64,000 nucleotides of DNA, from assembly GCA_963662175.1 (NCBI GenBank), contig OY759227.1, positions 2,326,501-2,390,500 of the forward strand, read 5' to 3'. The position numbers and the translations under genes are program-made. Within the stretch, counting starts at the first letter, position 1; every line of letters starts with the position of its first letter. The DNA comes from Aradus depressus. Lineage: Eukaryota > Arthropoda > Insecta > Hemiptera > Aradidae. Of the stretch, positions 21,854 through 32,388 are shown one piece after another. The notes under the pieces were generated by a model that worked only from the letters and a program-made list of their open reading frames with translations, did not search any database and was not told where the DNA came from.

Positions 21854-22172
21854 GAAGGGGAACAAGGACTTCTCTTCAATTTCAAGGTTCTTTTTTTACT
21901 TTTCCATTTCTCTACTTTCATACAGGTTTACGGGTTTTCACACCACGCCAGTGATCAATTAGTTTTACAGGTTTTCAGCCACGTTTGTGACCATTCAAAA
22001 ACCAAAAGACATCAGATCAGTCTAGACTAAGCCTCAAGAGGATTTTAGGAATAGGAATGTTTTCCGATATTTAAGTCCCCTCGGAAAAACGGGTAGCCAG
22101 GTTATACCTCCCAGCATTAGGCTTGAATTGAGTAATGTCCGTGAGCTAAAGTATGAATGTCATCAGATAAAA

Positions 22173-22560
22173 CTACTCTTTTATCATCTTCCGACGACAA
22201 CGCCTTTTTATTAATTCTAACACTGAACAACTCATGTTTTTTTTTAACTGAAGCATTCTCATGTATGTATATACTATTTTTCCTTCAAAAAGTGATTTCT
22301 CAAAATCTTGCAACGATATATTTTTTTCAACGGCTGCTTTTTTAACACCTTTAATACATTTTTCAATTTTTTTATTTATATCCATAGCATATATCTTCGG
22401 TTTAAGTCCTACAAATGTATTAATGATAACACCATTAGTGTCGTCTTTGAACTTGCCAAGAATTTTTTTATTTAAAACAGAATAGCATGGATGCTCTTTG
22501 GGGAAGTCTAACGTGTCGAAATAATGCCCCATCGCTTTCATGTCCTGATACAAGTCGGGT
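22173..22560 (-). pseudogene. Polinton-type PolB C-terminal fragment (third scrap)
   Basis: About 126 codons on the minus strand. Motifs LDFPKEHPCYS, KILGKFKDDTNG and FVGLKPKIYA, then KGVKK, match the C-terminal end of protein-primed family B DNA polymerases of arthropod polinton/adintovirus-like elements. The match starts exactly where a LINE RT fragment ends (about 22560). The 5' two thirds, including the catalytic motifs, are absent. It is not part of copies A or B to the right. Confidence 0.65.
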
Positions 22561-23290
22561 GTAAGAAAGTTCTCCTTGTACCAAAACTCTGCTCTTTGCG
22601 CTTTCGATACTTGCCTTTAACATTCTTATGAGTTTTTCCGGGAATTTAAATTCTCTCATCATAGCCCACAGACTTTCCCGATGTATCGAATCATAAGCAG
22701 CTCGGAAGTCTATGAATAGTGCATGGGTATCCTGTTGCATCTCCCATTGCTTTTCCAGAATTTGTCTGAAAACAAATATCTGGTCTAAAGTGCCTCTTCC
22801 AATTCGGAAGCCCGCTTGGTACTCTCCAAGGATTCTTTCAGAGTAGGGGGTCAGTTTCGTTAGGAGATTCTTGAGAGGACCTTTTACGCCACTGACAAAA
22901 ACGATATGCCCCCGTAGTTGCAGCATCCGGTCCTACTTCCTTTTTTCAGTAAGGGACATATCAGGCTCGTGTTCCAAGCTTCGGGGATTCTTTCCTCTCT
23001 CCATATCTTTACAGATGAGTTGGTGAAGAACCTCTGCCAGATTTTTTCCTCCCTTCTTAAATAATTTGGCTAGCAAGTTATCCATTCCTGGAGCCTTCCC
23101 ATTCTTCATCTTGCTGATGGCAAGTTCTACGACTAGAAGGTCAGGAACCTCTATTTCTACCTCGGGAGTGGGTGAAGTGCAGTTTGGGATTGGGTGACGT
23201 GGTTCCTGGCGGTTGAGCAGTTCTTAAAAATACTCCTTCCAGACTGACAAGATTTCACTTCTTCCTGCCACCATTTGACTTGACTCCTGA
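22560..23290 (-). pseudogene. Non-LTR reverse transcriptase fragment
   Basis: Minus-strand frames give KNGKAPGMDNLLAKLFKKGG (RT domain 1, about 23090), YQAGFRIGRGTLDQIFVFRQ (about 22790) and LFIDFRAAYDSIHRESLW (first catalytic Asp, about 22700). At least two frameshifts occur near 22930 and 23000. The fragment ends before the catalytic YADD box and is bounded on the right by the inverted repeat arm. Clade not assigned. Confidence 0.7.
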
Positions 23291-23302
23291 CTGGTGAAGA
23301 GG

Positions 23303-23403
23303 CTTACCGGTTTATTGATTAGTCAATAAAGCGAACTAAAAGAAATACACACCCCCTATTAAATACCTGATGTAGAGATCCTGGTGAGAAACATCCTAAG
23401 AAA
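23303..23403 (-). repeat. Inverted repeat, right arm
   Basis: Reverse complement of 21753-21853. It starts GCTTACCGGTTTATTGA and includes AAGAAATACACACC. Confidence 0.85.
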
Positions 23404-23639
23404 GTTAGAGAGAAAAAGCAGTCTACAAAGAAATTTTTTTTTTTTTCCCCCGCAGGGCGATGGAAATCCAACGAAGAGTTGCACGTGCATCCCAACAGTG
23501 TGGTGATTCCACTAAAACCACCCCCTGTGTTCTTGGGTGCTTTCATCCCTGGTGTGGGACCATAAAATCCTCCTCGTCCTCGTTGAGGAACCATAGTTGT
23601 AGTTTCCTGGAATGCACTGACACTCGGAAAGTTCATGCC

Positions 23640-24060
23640 GGGTTAGGACCGCCTGGTGTTATTGACACCGGCGGTCCGCCGAGGCTCGAGGTTAGGAGGT
23701 ATTTTTTCGCCTCCTCTAATCCGCTACAAATTTGGTGAATGCCGGGTAACTAGGCTCGGCCACCAGCTGCTGCAGGATCAGTCCCAGATACGATCCGGTC
23801 GAGCGTATCCACGCCGCTCTAGGCCCGTCGTACTGTGGGCATTCGATGACTACGTGTTCCGCAGTCTCGATGCGCAGTTCGGGCTGTCTTTCTTCTTGTT
23901 TGAAAAAGAAAAGCTTGGCGTTGAAGTCGCCGTGACCGGATGTGCGGTGTCGCGATCCAATTACCCGTCTAACCGAACCACAACTAGCGATCGCCCTACA
24001 TTTATCCCGAACTCTCTCGGCGAGCCAAGAAAATTAAGGCGAACTGGGAGTGACCGCTGA
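23640..24060 (-). pseudogene. LINE C-terminal zinc-knuckle fragment
   Basis: The minus strand reads TSGHGDFNAKLFF followed by ETAEHVVIECPQYDG. This is the typical GHG..F..YL and ETxxHxxxxCP pattern at the end of R1/Jockey-type ORF2 proteins. Part of the Cys set is degenerate. GC content is high. It lies next to the Gypsy D 3' LTR. Confidence 0.55.
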
Positions 24061-24251
24061 TCGTCGCAGATGGTCGGCAGCGGTCGCTCCTAGCCTACCA
24101 GAGCAACATATATATTTTGAATTGTTAATTTAATATTTTTATTTTGTAAATAAAATCGTTAGGTCTCCTTCTTCCCCGACGATTCGGCGACGGTGTGCCT
24201 CCGCCGGAGGTCGGCCACCAAAAAAAAAAAGTAGTAGTGCATGTGGTGCAA

Positions 24252-24623
24252 TGTGCCGTTACTGGACTTACCTCCACCCCGGGAAAGCACAATTTTGCTG
24301 GATCTACTCAGCGGGACCAAGAGTTCTCCTCACTAGTCCTGTTCGTCCGTGCCGGGAATGATTTCCTTGGGGTGTATGTTTAAAAATAAAAGAGAATAAG
24401 AAGAAAAGAAAAACCAAATAACAAGTCCACTCTTATATTGACTAATCACAAAAATATCTATCTCAAATTAACACACTCAAATTGCTTACTCGCTACTTTT
24501 TCTTTTTTCTCAAAGGTTGTCTCACATCGATTATCGATTGACAATCGGTAATCGATTTTTAAAATTTTTTTTTACGAACTTTAAAGAGGGGGGGAGATTT
24601 TCATCTCTACACAAAACGGTACA
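24252..24623 (-). repeat. Gypsy D 3' LTR (left)
   Basis: Matches 28971-29351 with a few substitutions and differences in T and G runs. Confidence 0.9.
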
Positions 24624-24659
24624 ATTTCCCCCTCCTAGAATGAAAATCTCCCTTGAGTG

Positions 24660-25740
24660 ACTCATGTATGAAATGACTTGAGCCTTGAGGGATGCCACAA
24701 CCCTTTGTACTTGCCCTCTTCATCTTCGAGCTTGCATACGCCGGCGCGACTCACATGGAAGACCTTGAAGGGACCTTCGTACTGCGCTTCAACACCAAGT
24801 CACCCGGTTTAAAATTATCCTTTCTTCTTCTGAGGTTATACCGGTTCATCTGGGCCTCCTGGGCTATGACTAGATGGACTTCCACGTTGTGGTAGATCTC
24901 CATGAGCTTCTTCATTCTCAGAGCCCAGCTGTCTTTGGACTGTTCCGTAGGGTGCGTTGTCTGTAACTGCTGGGTCTGTACTGTGTTCTTATAGCTAGAA
25001 GTAGCTGAAAGTTCTCTCCAATAGTTAAGGAAGGCTGGAGAATATTTGGTGGATTCCTGACATACTGAGTTGAGAGCGAATTGGACTTCGCCAAAATTTT
25101 TGGACTTCCTCCCAATATTTCTGGGAACCCTCTAAAGACGAAACTATAACTTGATTCGCTTGGGAGTGGTAAAACGGTATCCGATGATGATGGATTCCAC
25201 ATTAAGTTGCTATGTTCCTGATGCTCGAGCTCACCAGATTGGAACCATTATCGGTGATAATAACCTTGGGGCATCCATATCTATTGAGGATGGTGTTCCT
25301 GAACTTTGCTGCGATATTCTGCGATGTAGACTTCCTCAAAGGGACCAGTTCTACCCAGCGGGAGAAGACATCCTGTAGTTCAAGCAGATAAATGGATTGT
25401 TGAGAGCTCCTTGGATAAGGACCCATTAAATCAAAGCTGACACATTCCCATGGGGACTGCACGTATCGATGCTGCATCCATCCGCGAGTAGGCTGATTAT
25501 TGGCCTTTACCTTCTGACAGGCCTCGCAAGTACGCACGTAACGCAAAACTAGGCCAGTAATATTGCCTTGCAATTCTCCAGTGCGTTTTGGCTATTCCTA
25601 GGTGACCGGCTTGTGGGAGCTTGTGATTTTCTTCCATGACCTCTTTTCGAAGGTGAGCGGGAAGCACTAGTTTCCAAACTTCAGGTCTTCCTTCGTCTAG
25701 GCCATTCTTCTTGGGGTCTTCGCGATAGCAGTACTGGTAT
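24660..25740 (-). pseudogene. Gypsy D integrase, decayed
   Basis: The minus strand shows the finger end TCEACQKVKANNQPTRG (about 25500-25550), core WECVSFDLMGPYPRSS (first Asp, about 25420-25460) and VIITDNGSNLVSS (second Asp, about 25220-25240). A broken C-terminal part follows with a GDLVLKRS-like segment (about 24800) and LWHPSRLKSF (about 24680). Frame breaks occur near 25200 and 25560. Confidence 0.75.
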
Positions 25741-25745
25741 TCATC

Positions 25746-27662
25746 CTATACCAACCATTCTGGGTGATGTTGGGGGTGACTCTTTACTCTCTCAACTTTT
25801 AAGTCATACCACAGATCCGACTTGAGAGTTTCCTCCTTAGGGACAAGGGTTAGTGAAGAGACTTCCGGTATGCGAGATAAGACATCAGCTACCACATTAA
25901 GTTTCCCCTTCCGGTATTCGATATCGAAGTCATATTGCTGCAACTGAAGAGCCCATCGTGCGAGCCTACCAGTGGGATCTTTCAGATTAAACAACCACCG
26001 TAAACTACTGTAATCGGTTATCACTTTAAATTTGAATCTTTCCAAATATTGGCGGTGCTTTGCTATGCTCCAGACCACTACCAAGCATTCTCTTTCGCAC
26101 ACTGAGTAATTCCTTTCACTAGCTGATAAGGATCTTGAGCTGTAGGCAATTACTCGTTACACTCCTTCTTGCACCTGGGCGAGGACTGCGCCAAGTCCAC
26201 ATTGGCTGGCATCTATGATTAGAGTGAATGGGACACTAAAGTCTGGTCTCGCTAAAATGGGGGCTGTGGTAAGTACTTCCTTCAGTTTGGAGAATGACTT
26301 GTCCTGATCGTCGGTCCATTTCCAGCGAGCACTCTTGCGAAGCAAAGAGGTTAGAGGAGCAGTAATGGTAGAGTAATGACAAACGAACCTCCGATACCAT
26401 CCAGCTATCCCCAGAAATCTCCTAAGGGCTTTTACGTTATGTGGCTGTGGAAATTCAGTTACTGAAGAAATCTTCTCCGGGTCAGGGACAATTCCCTGGG
26501 GTGTGATTACATACCCGAGATACTTCACTTCCTTACAAACGAATGCACACTTCTCGCTGTTGACTTTCAGTCCGGCCTCGTAAAGTCTTCGGAAGACCTC
26601 TTTCAGGATACGGCAATGAGTCTCGAAATCCGGTGTACAAATGAGGATATCATCCAGGTAAACCATGACGAAGGGTAATAGGTCGGGACCGAAAACCTTG
26701 TCTACCAGCCGTTGGAAGGTGGCTGGGCTGCCTGTAAGTCCGAAGGGCATTACAGTAAAGCGAAAGAGTCCCCTCCCTGGAACTATAAAAGAGGTTAAAT
26801 CTTTGCTCCGTTCATCCGCCAACGGTACCTGCAAGAAGGCATTTTTCAAATCTAGTTTAGACATATATTTGGCGTTATGTAGATTGTCTAAGAGCTGAGA
26901 TAGGTTAGGCATGGGGTAAGAATTCTTCTTTGAAACGGAATTCAATTTGCGGTAGTCTACGCAGAATCGATAAGTACCGTTAGGCTTCCTTACCATAACT
27001 ACGGGCGATGCCCATTCCGCATGACTGGGTTCGACCAAGCCCTTTTCTGAAAGCTCGTCGAGTTCAGCATGCATCGCCTCCAGAACTTTAGGTGAGTAGC
27101 AGTATGCTCTCAGTTTGATAGGTTTAGAGTCACCTATTTCAATATGATGAGTAATCTTACTCGTCTTGCCAGTGAGTCCTTCCACTTTCTTCATTCCTTC
27201 GGTGACAATTTGGTTTATGATCCTGTTCTCCCCAGCGCTAAGAGTATAGGTCTTCAGATTATCTTCCTGGCAAACCTCTGATACCTTGGGTTTACACGTA
27301 TCTGCGCCAAATTTATGGACAGCAGAGGGATCATCCGCAAACCACCACTGGCCCACGGAAGTAAAAACCACTCCTAGGATGCTTATACAATCTAAGCCGA
27401 GTAAGAGTGCGTTGCTCAATTGAGAAATACAGTGAAACATCAGATCAAACTGTCTCTGCCCTAGTGAAACCTTGACTGGATGCGCTTTGTCAACACTTAC
27501 AGAGTCTCCATTGGCTACAATGACAATAAAGGGTTGAATCTTAATTTCAGTTGGTTCCCAATTAGCTATATTCTTTAAGCCTTTGGCACTCACGTAAGAC
27601 TTACATGACCCAGTGTCGACCAAAGCAAGCTGGGATGCAGATTCACAAGCGGGAAGTGTCAA
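25746..27662 (-). pseudogene. Gypsy D protease, RT and RNase H; one internal stop
   Basis: Protease motif LALVDTGSCKSYVS (about 27600-27625). RT: VVMVRKPNGTYRFCVDYRKL (about 26980), FTVMPFGLTGSPATFQRL (about 26740) and the catalytic MVYLDDILIC (about 26650). RNase H: LIIDASQCGLGAVLAQ (about 26190), then a stop at 26157, resuming in the same frame with SVCERECLVVVW and VADVLSR. Relatives read through the 26157 position, so this is a nonsense mutation. The long protease-RT part is otherwise open for over 500 codons, which implies a fairly young copy. Confidence 0.88.
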
Positions 27663-27925
27663 AGTTTAAGTTTAGAATCAGGATTACCGCAGCGATAACA
27701 GAATATAGTCCTGGGTAGAGGACATTTAGAGAATACATGAGGACCCTTGCAGTTCCAACACTGTAGAGGGTCTCTTTTTTCCTTCTTTTGTTTATTGGGG
27801 TTCGATATTGAGCAGACGTTACAGCATGCGTCCCTCTGGACATGATCCCATCTTTGCTGGTCTCTTCCTCTAACTCCTTCATCCCCTCTTCTAGGCTACA
27901 CAAGTATTGCTCATGTTTATTTTTC
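27640..27925 (-). pseudogene. Gypsy D nucleocapsid zinc-knuckle region
   Basis: A minus-strand frame carries CWNCKGPHVFSKCP and CYRCG, two Cys-rich knuckles typical of nucleocapsid, between the gag frame and the protease. Frames differ from both neighbours, so a shift (programmed or mutational) lies near 27660 and 27925. Confidence 0.6.
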
Positions 27926-28877
27926 AAGGACTGGAGTTTTCGGGTTTCCCATATGCCCTCGAGTCCTCGACCATTAGTTCCACGGAACGACTTCGGTTGG
28001 TTACAAACATGATTAAGTCCTGGTAGGTAGGGAATGGAGTAGAAGAAAACTTATCTTCGAACGCTCGGCGGCTACCTGGGTCTAGGTTACTTAGTGATAA
28101 GTGTAATTTGATGAAGTCCAACTGATTAGGAATTCCTACCTTTTCTAGTGCACCAAAGCTATTGCAGTGGGCTGTGAGGAATCTCTGGAGTTCCCTGTGT
28201 GAGCCATTGTTTAACAGTGAGAAATTAGTAATTTTACGCAGATAAATGGTGGCCAATCTTCTTTTGTTCTCATAACGATTCTTCAATGTTTCTATGGCGA
28301 GCTGGTAGTTCTCTGGAACAAAATCGAAACCGGATATTATAGCTAACGCGTCTCTTCTCAACGATGATCTTAGATATTGAAACTTGGCAATGTCGGATAT
28401 ATATTTATTATTGTGAACGACGGATTCGAATAATGAAAAATACTCAACGAAGGCTTCGACTTCTCCATAGAATGTAGATATCGATATCAATGGCAAAAGG
28501 TTCCCTGGTAATGGACTAACTTGTCCTGTGAACTTAGTTTCTTTTATAGAAGTGGGAACTACCGGTAATAACGTCAAATATATGTTCCTTGATGTATCGA
28601 CCAATTCGATAAAAGATAATTCTTCCGAAATTGTTGACAAAGCGAGATTTTCCTCCGTCCTCGAAGCATTAAAAAGTTCAATTTTTTCTTGGATTTCTCG
28701 CCAGTCATCTTCTAAGACCTTGAGTCTCTCAAACTGGGATTTGAACGATGACAGGTTCTCAGCAGTCAACGTCTCTGATTTAACATAAATTTGGTTGACC
28801 CTAGAGAAAACTGACTCTCTTTTCGATTTCAAGAAGTTATACTTCTGAGTTTCGGACAGCCTATCAAAGGTGGCCAT
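27924..28877 (-). CDS. Gypsy D Gag (DUF1759-type)
   Basis: 317 codons, intact. The N-terminal half is helical with coiled-coil character (FKSQFERLKVLEDDWREIQE). The core ISTFYGEVEAFVEYFSLFES and YLRSSLRRDALAIISGFDF is the DUF1759 gag domain shared by many arthropod LTR elements. It forms the particle shell. It starts just downstream of the 5' LTR and leader on the minus strand. Confidence 0.85.
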   Translation of the reverse strand: MATFDRLSETQKYNFLKSKRESVFSRVNQIYVKSETLTAENLSSFKSQFERLKVLEDDWREIQEKIELFNASRTEENLALSTISEELSFIELVDTSRNIYLTLLPVVPTSIKETKFTGQVSPLPGNLLPLISISTFYGEVEAFVEYFSLFESVVHNNKYISDIAKFQYLRSSLRRDALAIISGFDFVPENYQLAIETLKNRYENKRRLATIYLRKITNFSLLNNGSHRELQRFLTAHCNSFGALEKVGIPNQLDFIKLHLSLSNLDPGSRRAFEDKFSSTPFPTYQDLIMFVTNRSRSVELMVEDSRAYGKPENSSP

Positions 28878-28970
28878 TCTTTAACTGATAAAATGAAAAT
28901 AAAGAAAGGAAGATAAATTTTACGATATAATGAAAATAGGACCCTTTAGTCCCGGTTCGGGCTTCAAAAT

Positions 28971-29351
28971 TGTGCCGTTACTGAACTTACCTCCACCCCG
29001 GGAAAGCACAATTTTGCTGGATCTACTCAGCGGGACCAAGAGTTCTCCTCACTAGTCCTGTTCGTCCGTGCCGGGAAGGATTTCCTTGGGGTGTATGTTT
29101 AAAAATAAAAGAGAATAAGAAGAAAAGAAAAACCAAATAACAAGTCCACTCTTATATTGACTAATCACAAAAATATCTATCTCAAATTAACACACTCAAA
29201 TTGCTTACTCGCTACTTTTTATTTTTTCTCAAAGGTTGTCTCACATCGATTATCGATTGACAATCGGTAATCGATTTTTATTTTTATTTTTTTAACGAAC
29301 TTCAAAGAGAGGGGGGGGGGGGAGATTTTCATCTCTACACAAAACGGTACA
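28971..29351 (-). repeat. Gypsy D 5' LTR (right)
   Basis: Partner of 24252-24623. The leader next to it on the minus strand reads TTTGAAGCCCGAACCGGGAC, the candidate primer-binding region. Confidence 0.9.
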
Positions 29352-29352
29352 G

Positions 29353-29617
29353 CATGGACGGGACTATGCAGGGGGTAGTGTGGGGGGATCTTCCGAGGCC
29401 ACTTTCTCCATTGTGGAGGCGAATTAGGGTGGGCTGCGGGGGAGGGGGGGGGGGGGGGGGGCTTGGTGAAGCTTGACTGGCCGAGTTTCCCAAGTGATAC
29501 CTACACATTCCATTATGGATCGCGACACCGCGATCTAATTACCCGTCTATCATATCCTCTCCGATAAGAACCCACTTCTTTTTCCTTCCCTCCTAAACAT
29601 TTAAACACATAAATAAA
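29353..29617. other. G-rich low-complexity stretch, no gene
   Basis: Includes G-runs at about 29440-29461. A roughly 20-bp sequence (GCGATCTAATTACCCGTCT) near 29532 also occurs with one change near 23950, on the other side of Gypsy D. Confidence 0.5.
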
Positions 29618-30560
29618 ATGGATCAACACACCAATAAACAAGAAGATAATGTGCCATCTCCACTCGAGCCTCCCGTCTCAGGATTACACCCCTTGCCTAA
29701 CGAGGCAGAAGGGGTTTTCAAGCCCAGAAGGGCCCTAGCAAGGTCCCCTCTGATAAGCGCCAGCACCCTGGACCTCAGAGGTGTCAACGTGATACTAGGC
29801 GGCGATAACGCTCCAAGAAGCGCCCAGGCCACAATTACTAGGGGGGAAGTTTTTGACTTCATAGTCAAAAGCGAACCCCCAAAAAATGGGACATGGTAGA
29901 CCTCCTACAGGAGGATATATCGCATGGCTTTGCTGTACCAGAGCGAGCGGGAGCGCCCAGAACCAAGAGGTCCAGAGACTCCGGCTATGGGTTATTCCCC
30001 GAAGCCGAGAAAATCGACCACACGGCAGCCAGGAAGGAGGCAAACGAGAACCAGGAGAGAGTCGGCTCCTTCCTATTGAATCCCTCCAAAAGAGTAAACA
30101 CGGAGGCTGCAGCATATATTTCAAAGCAACTCCACCGGCTAACCGACCTAGTCGGGCCATGTCCTTGGAAAATGCTTATTTACACGAGGGCCAATATCGT
30201 CAACAGCCCGCAGGCACATCAGTGCCAAGCAAACCAACAGCTAGTTGACGACGTAACAAATCGGGTAACAAAAGCGGTGCTAGGGGCACTCAAACGCTGG
30301 AATAAGAAGTGGTGTCAGGGCAGGCAAAAAAGTTATATAAAAGTTGAAACAGTGCCTGGAGAAGCACCTGCAGCAGAAGGCTGCTACAGGAAAAAAGGAA
30401 GCCTCGGACCCCCGCAAGAATCCCTCCAATGCCCTAACCACCCTTTCTACCGCGATGGACCGTCGCATGGAGGTGGATGGAGTCTCTATGGTTTACATCA
30501 AGGACGTCTCCAGCCTCAACTTATTTGAATCGATCTTCACCTTTCAATGCTTGAACTGTA
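29618..30560 (+). pseudogene. Unrecognised GC-rich coding remnant, possibly LINE ORF1
   Basis: Frames at 29618-29899, 29893-30528 and 30344-30568 overlap and look like one protein broken by frameshifts. The composition is polar, proline- and arginine-rich, with segment VTKAVLGALKRWNKKW. No zinc knuckle or catalytic motif is seen. GC content and location beside LINE debris suggest an ORF1-type gag, but this is inference. Confidence 0.3.
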
Positions 30561-30646
30561 TTGAATAATTTTTGATGCTTTCGGTAATACCGTTTGCCAA
30601 CATGTCTTCCGAACTTGTCAATGGTCATTGTTGAACTAATAAACCA

Positions 30647-30835
30647 TCATGTGAAATAGACTCTATACATCTTAATTATGGGACTTCTACAATAAGGGCA
30701 ATTTATACAAAAAGCCGAGTAGTTCATGCAGCATACTAAATGGCCACATGATATTATTACACAGTCTACAATTGTATCAAAGCATAACTTGCAAAAAATA
30801 TTTATCTGGGGATGTGATTCATCGTGATCCGTCAT
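30647..30835 (-). CDS. Small RING-finger protein (copy A)
   Basis: 62 codons. CKLCFD...CGHLVC...CPYCRSPI followed by MYRVYFT is a C3HC4 RING of the type found at the end of IAP proteins, which act as ubiquitin ligases. Its ATG overlaps the stop of the upstream 135-codon frame. The same RING follows the homologous frame in copy B with no ATG, so the two may be one gene split by a frameshift. IAP-like RING proteins are common accessory genes of insect DNA viruses. The target is unknown. Confidence 0.7.
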   Translation of the reverse strand: MTDHDESHPQINIFCKLCFDTIVDCVIISCGHLVCCMNYSAFCINCPYCRSPIIKMYRVYFT

Positions 30836-31239
30836 GAATAATGTATAATATCGGCTTCTCTCAGTTCTTCCAAAATGAATGCAATTTCATTTGAATGAGG
30901 CCCTCCTCCTGCAACCTGACTGGCGATTAACAAGGCCAGACGCTCACATAATTCATTCGGGTCATCCCAACGCTCATATATAGGTCTGCTGTAAGTCATC
31001 CTTAACCCGGTGTCAGAAAATTGTGATTGTTTAGTCTGACGTGTTTGATAGTGTCTAGCGGCGGCGGTGGTAGGTGGAAACGGTTTCGAGATAATAGTTT
31101 TATACTTAGAACCTCTATTGCCTCTCAGACCCTTCACTTCACTAAACTGTCGCTTATGAGCATTTGAAACCATCAGCAGTTCCTTATATTTTGTTAAATC
31201 GGCGGATGTGTAAGTTCTCGGTTCTTTTATACAAAACAA
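30832..31239 (-). CDS. Conserved protein upstream of RING (copy A)
   Basis: 135 codons; homologous to 51283-51661 in copy B. Shared stretches are KRQFSEVK, KYKTIISKPF, YQTR and GGGPHSNEIAFILEELREAD. It has a basic, Ser/Thr-rich N-terminal half and an acidic C-terminal helix. No known domain is recognised. Adjacency to the RING in both copies suggests an N-terminal substrate-binding part of one RING protein, or two co-transcribed genes. Confidence 0.6.
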   Translation of the reverse strand: MFCIKEPRTYTSADLTKYKELLMVSNAHKRQFSEVKGLRGNRGSKYKTIISKPFPPTTAAARHYQTRQTKQSQFSDTGLRMTYSRPIYERWDDPNELCERLALLIASQVAGGGPHSNEIAFILEELREADIIHYS

Positions 31240-31823
31240 AAGTTGGTATAGCCCAGGCGTTCCCTCATAAAATTGGTCATTGACTTAAATCATTATGATC
31301 CACCTATACACTAGTATCACCCAATGTTAAACCACCACTAGGGAGAAAGCGAAGTCCATAGCGTAGGGTAATAGTAGAGTCAAAAGGCCGCACTTGTATC
31401 AGTTAAAGGGGCCAATGTTGTGATACAGAAACGGCCCTAGTGTTGTGGATGGTCAGGAGTTGAAGGGACCATTGTAGGTCAGACGGAGGTGGTTTTAAAG
31501 CATGGACTGGTGTGTCAAATGTTTGTCAATTAGATGTAAACATATCATTTATATATTTATTTTGGTATCTCAGTGAATCGAAAAAACGTTAGCGTCTGAG
31601 AGGTCATTCAAACTTCTCACCAGATGTAAACAGAGGATGAGAGGTCATTCTATCTCCACTTCATTCTACCTTCAGTGAGTCAAAGTCAAAAAATCTCGTC
31701 GACCTTGGTTCAGACCACACCAAGATTTGCATATCATATTATTCAGTGAGGTAGGATGTCAATGAAGAAATATATGGAAAAAAATAAAAATTTATTTAGA
31801 AAATAATTATATTTTGTACATCT
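31240..31823. other. No gene seen
   Basis: Intergenic sequence between the RING gene and the spliced small gene, with no sizeable frame on either strand. Confidence 0.4.
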
Positions 31824-32144
31824 TCACCCCCAAAAATCATCCTCTTCGTCAGCACGAGGGTCGTCATAGTAGTACTTTGGGGGCTCGAAGTCGGGGTTTT
31901 CTCTATAACAGAAAAAAGAAGAATAAATACAAAAATTAAAATTAGATTAATGGGTATATTTAAAATCATACTTAAATAATATTTTCTCCACTCCTCCAAT
32001 GTTGCCCCCATAAGTGAGGGAAAACCCATACTCGGGCGACTCCCAATATAATAGGTCATCAATGACATTATTATATTTTTCGGGGAGTCGCACCTCCCAC
32101 ATGTCCCTTCTCACTTGAAGGACAACGGTGTTTATTTTCTCCAA
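31824..32144 (-). CDS. Small unrecognised gene with a 69-bp intron
   Basis: Exon 1 is 32144-31972 (MEKINTVVLQVRRDMWE...). A GT-AG intron of 69 bp (31971-31903) has donor GTATGA and a T-rich acceptor ending GTTATAG. Exon 2 is 31902-31824, keeps the frame, and ends in a very acidic tail (ADEEDDFWG). This makes about 83 residues. No family is recognised. The first exon overlaps the tail of the PolB C-terminal fragment in another frame, so the 5' end may be a by-product of the PolB deletion. Confidence 0.4.
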
Positions 32145-32388
32145 CTAATCTTTCCTTTCCGTATCTAGGCAACATTGAATCATAATGAAATCTATACAAG
32201 AGTTCCTTGGACAAATCGAGTAAACACATACCCACATAAATGGGCTTATTAAAGTATATTTTTGTCTTGGCCATTACAACCGCTGCTAGCTCCTCATCAT
32301 AGATAATTCTCTCAAGAAAATTAGCTTTTACGATTAGTCTCATCATTTGTCTTGCAGTCTTGACTAGCTGTATATTCTGTCTATTCAT
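32071..32388 (-). pseudogene. PolB fragment beyond an internal deletion (copy A)
   Basis: Contains the thumb-side segment KTKIYFNKPIYVGMCLLDLS followed by YRFHYDSMLPRYG. In polinton PolB this precedes the catalytic DTDS box, which is missing here. The frame then degenerates. It abuts the exonuclease-bearing N-terminal fragment, with the region between deleted. Confidence 0.65.

Larger units (their letters stand above)
24252..29351 (-). mobile_element. Gypsy D: LTR retrotransposon with DUF1759-type gag
   Basis: LTRs of about 372 and 381 bp start TGTGCCGTTACTG and end ACGGTACA. Flanks GCAA/GCAT suggest a 3-4-bp target duplication. A polypurine tract (AGGAGGGGGAAAT on the minus strand) adjoins the left LTR. 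Gag, protease, RT, RNase H and integrase are in order on the minus strand with several stops. Confidence 0.9.

Noticed and set aside
24692..24895. Plus-strand frame starting MPQPFVLALF near Gypsy D 3' LTR
   Set aside because: Looks like a secreted protein start but is antisense to the integrase C-terminus.
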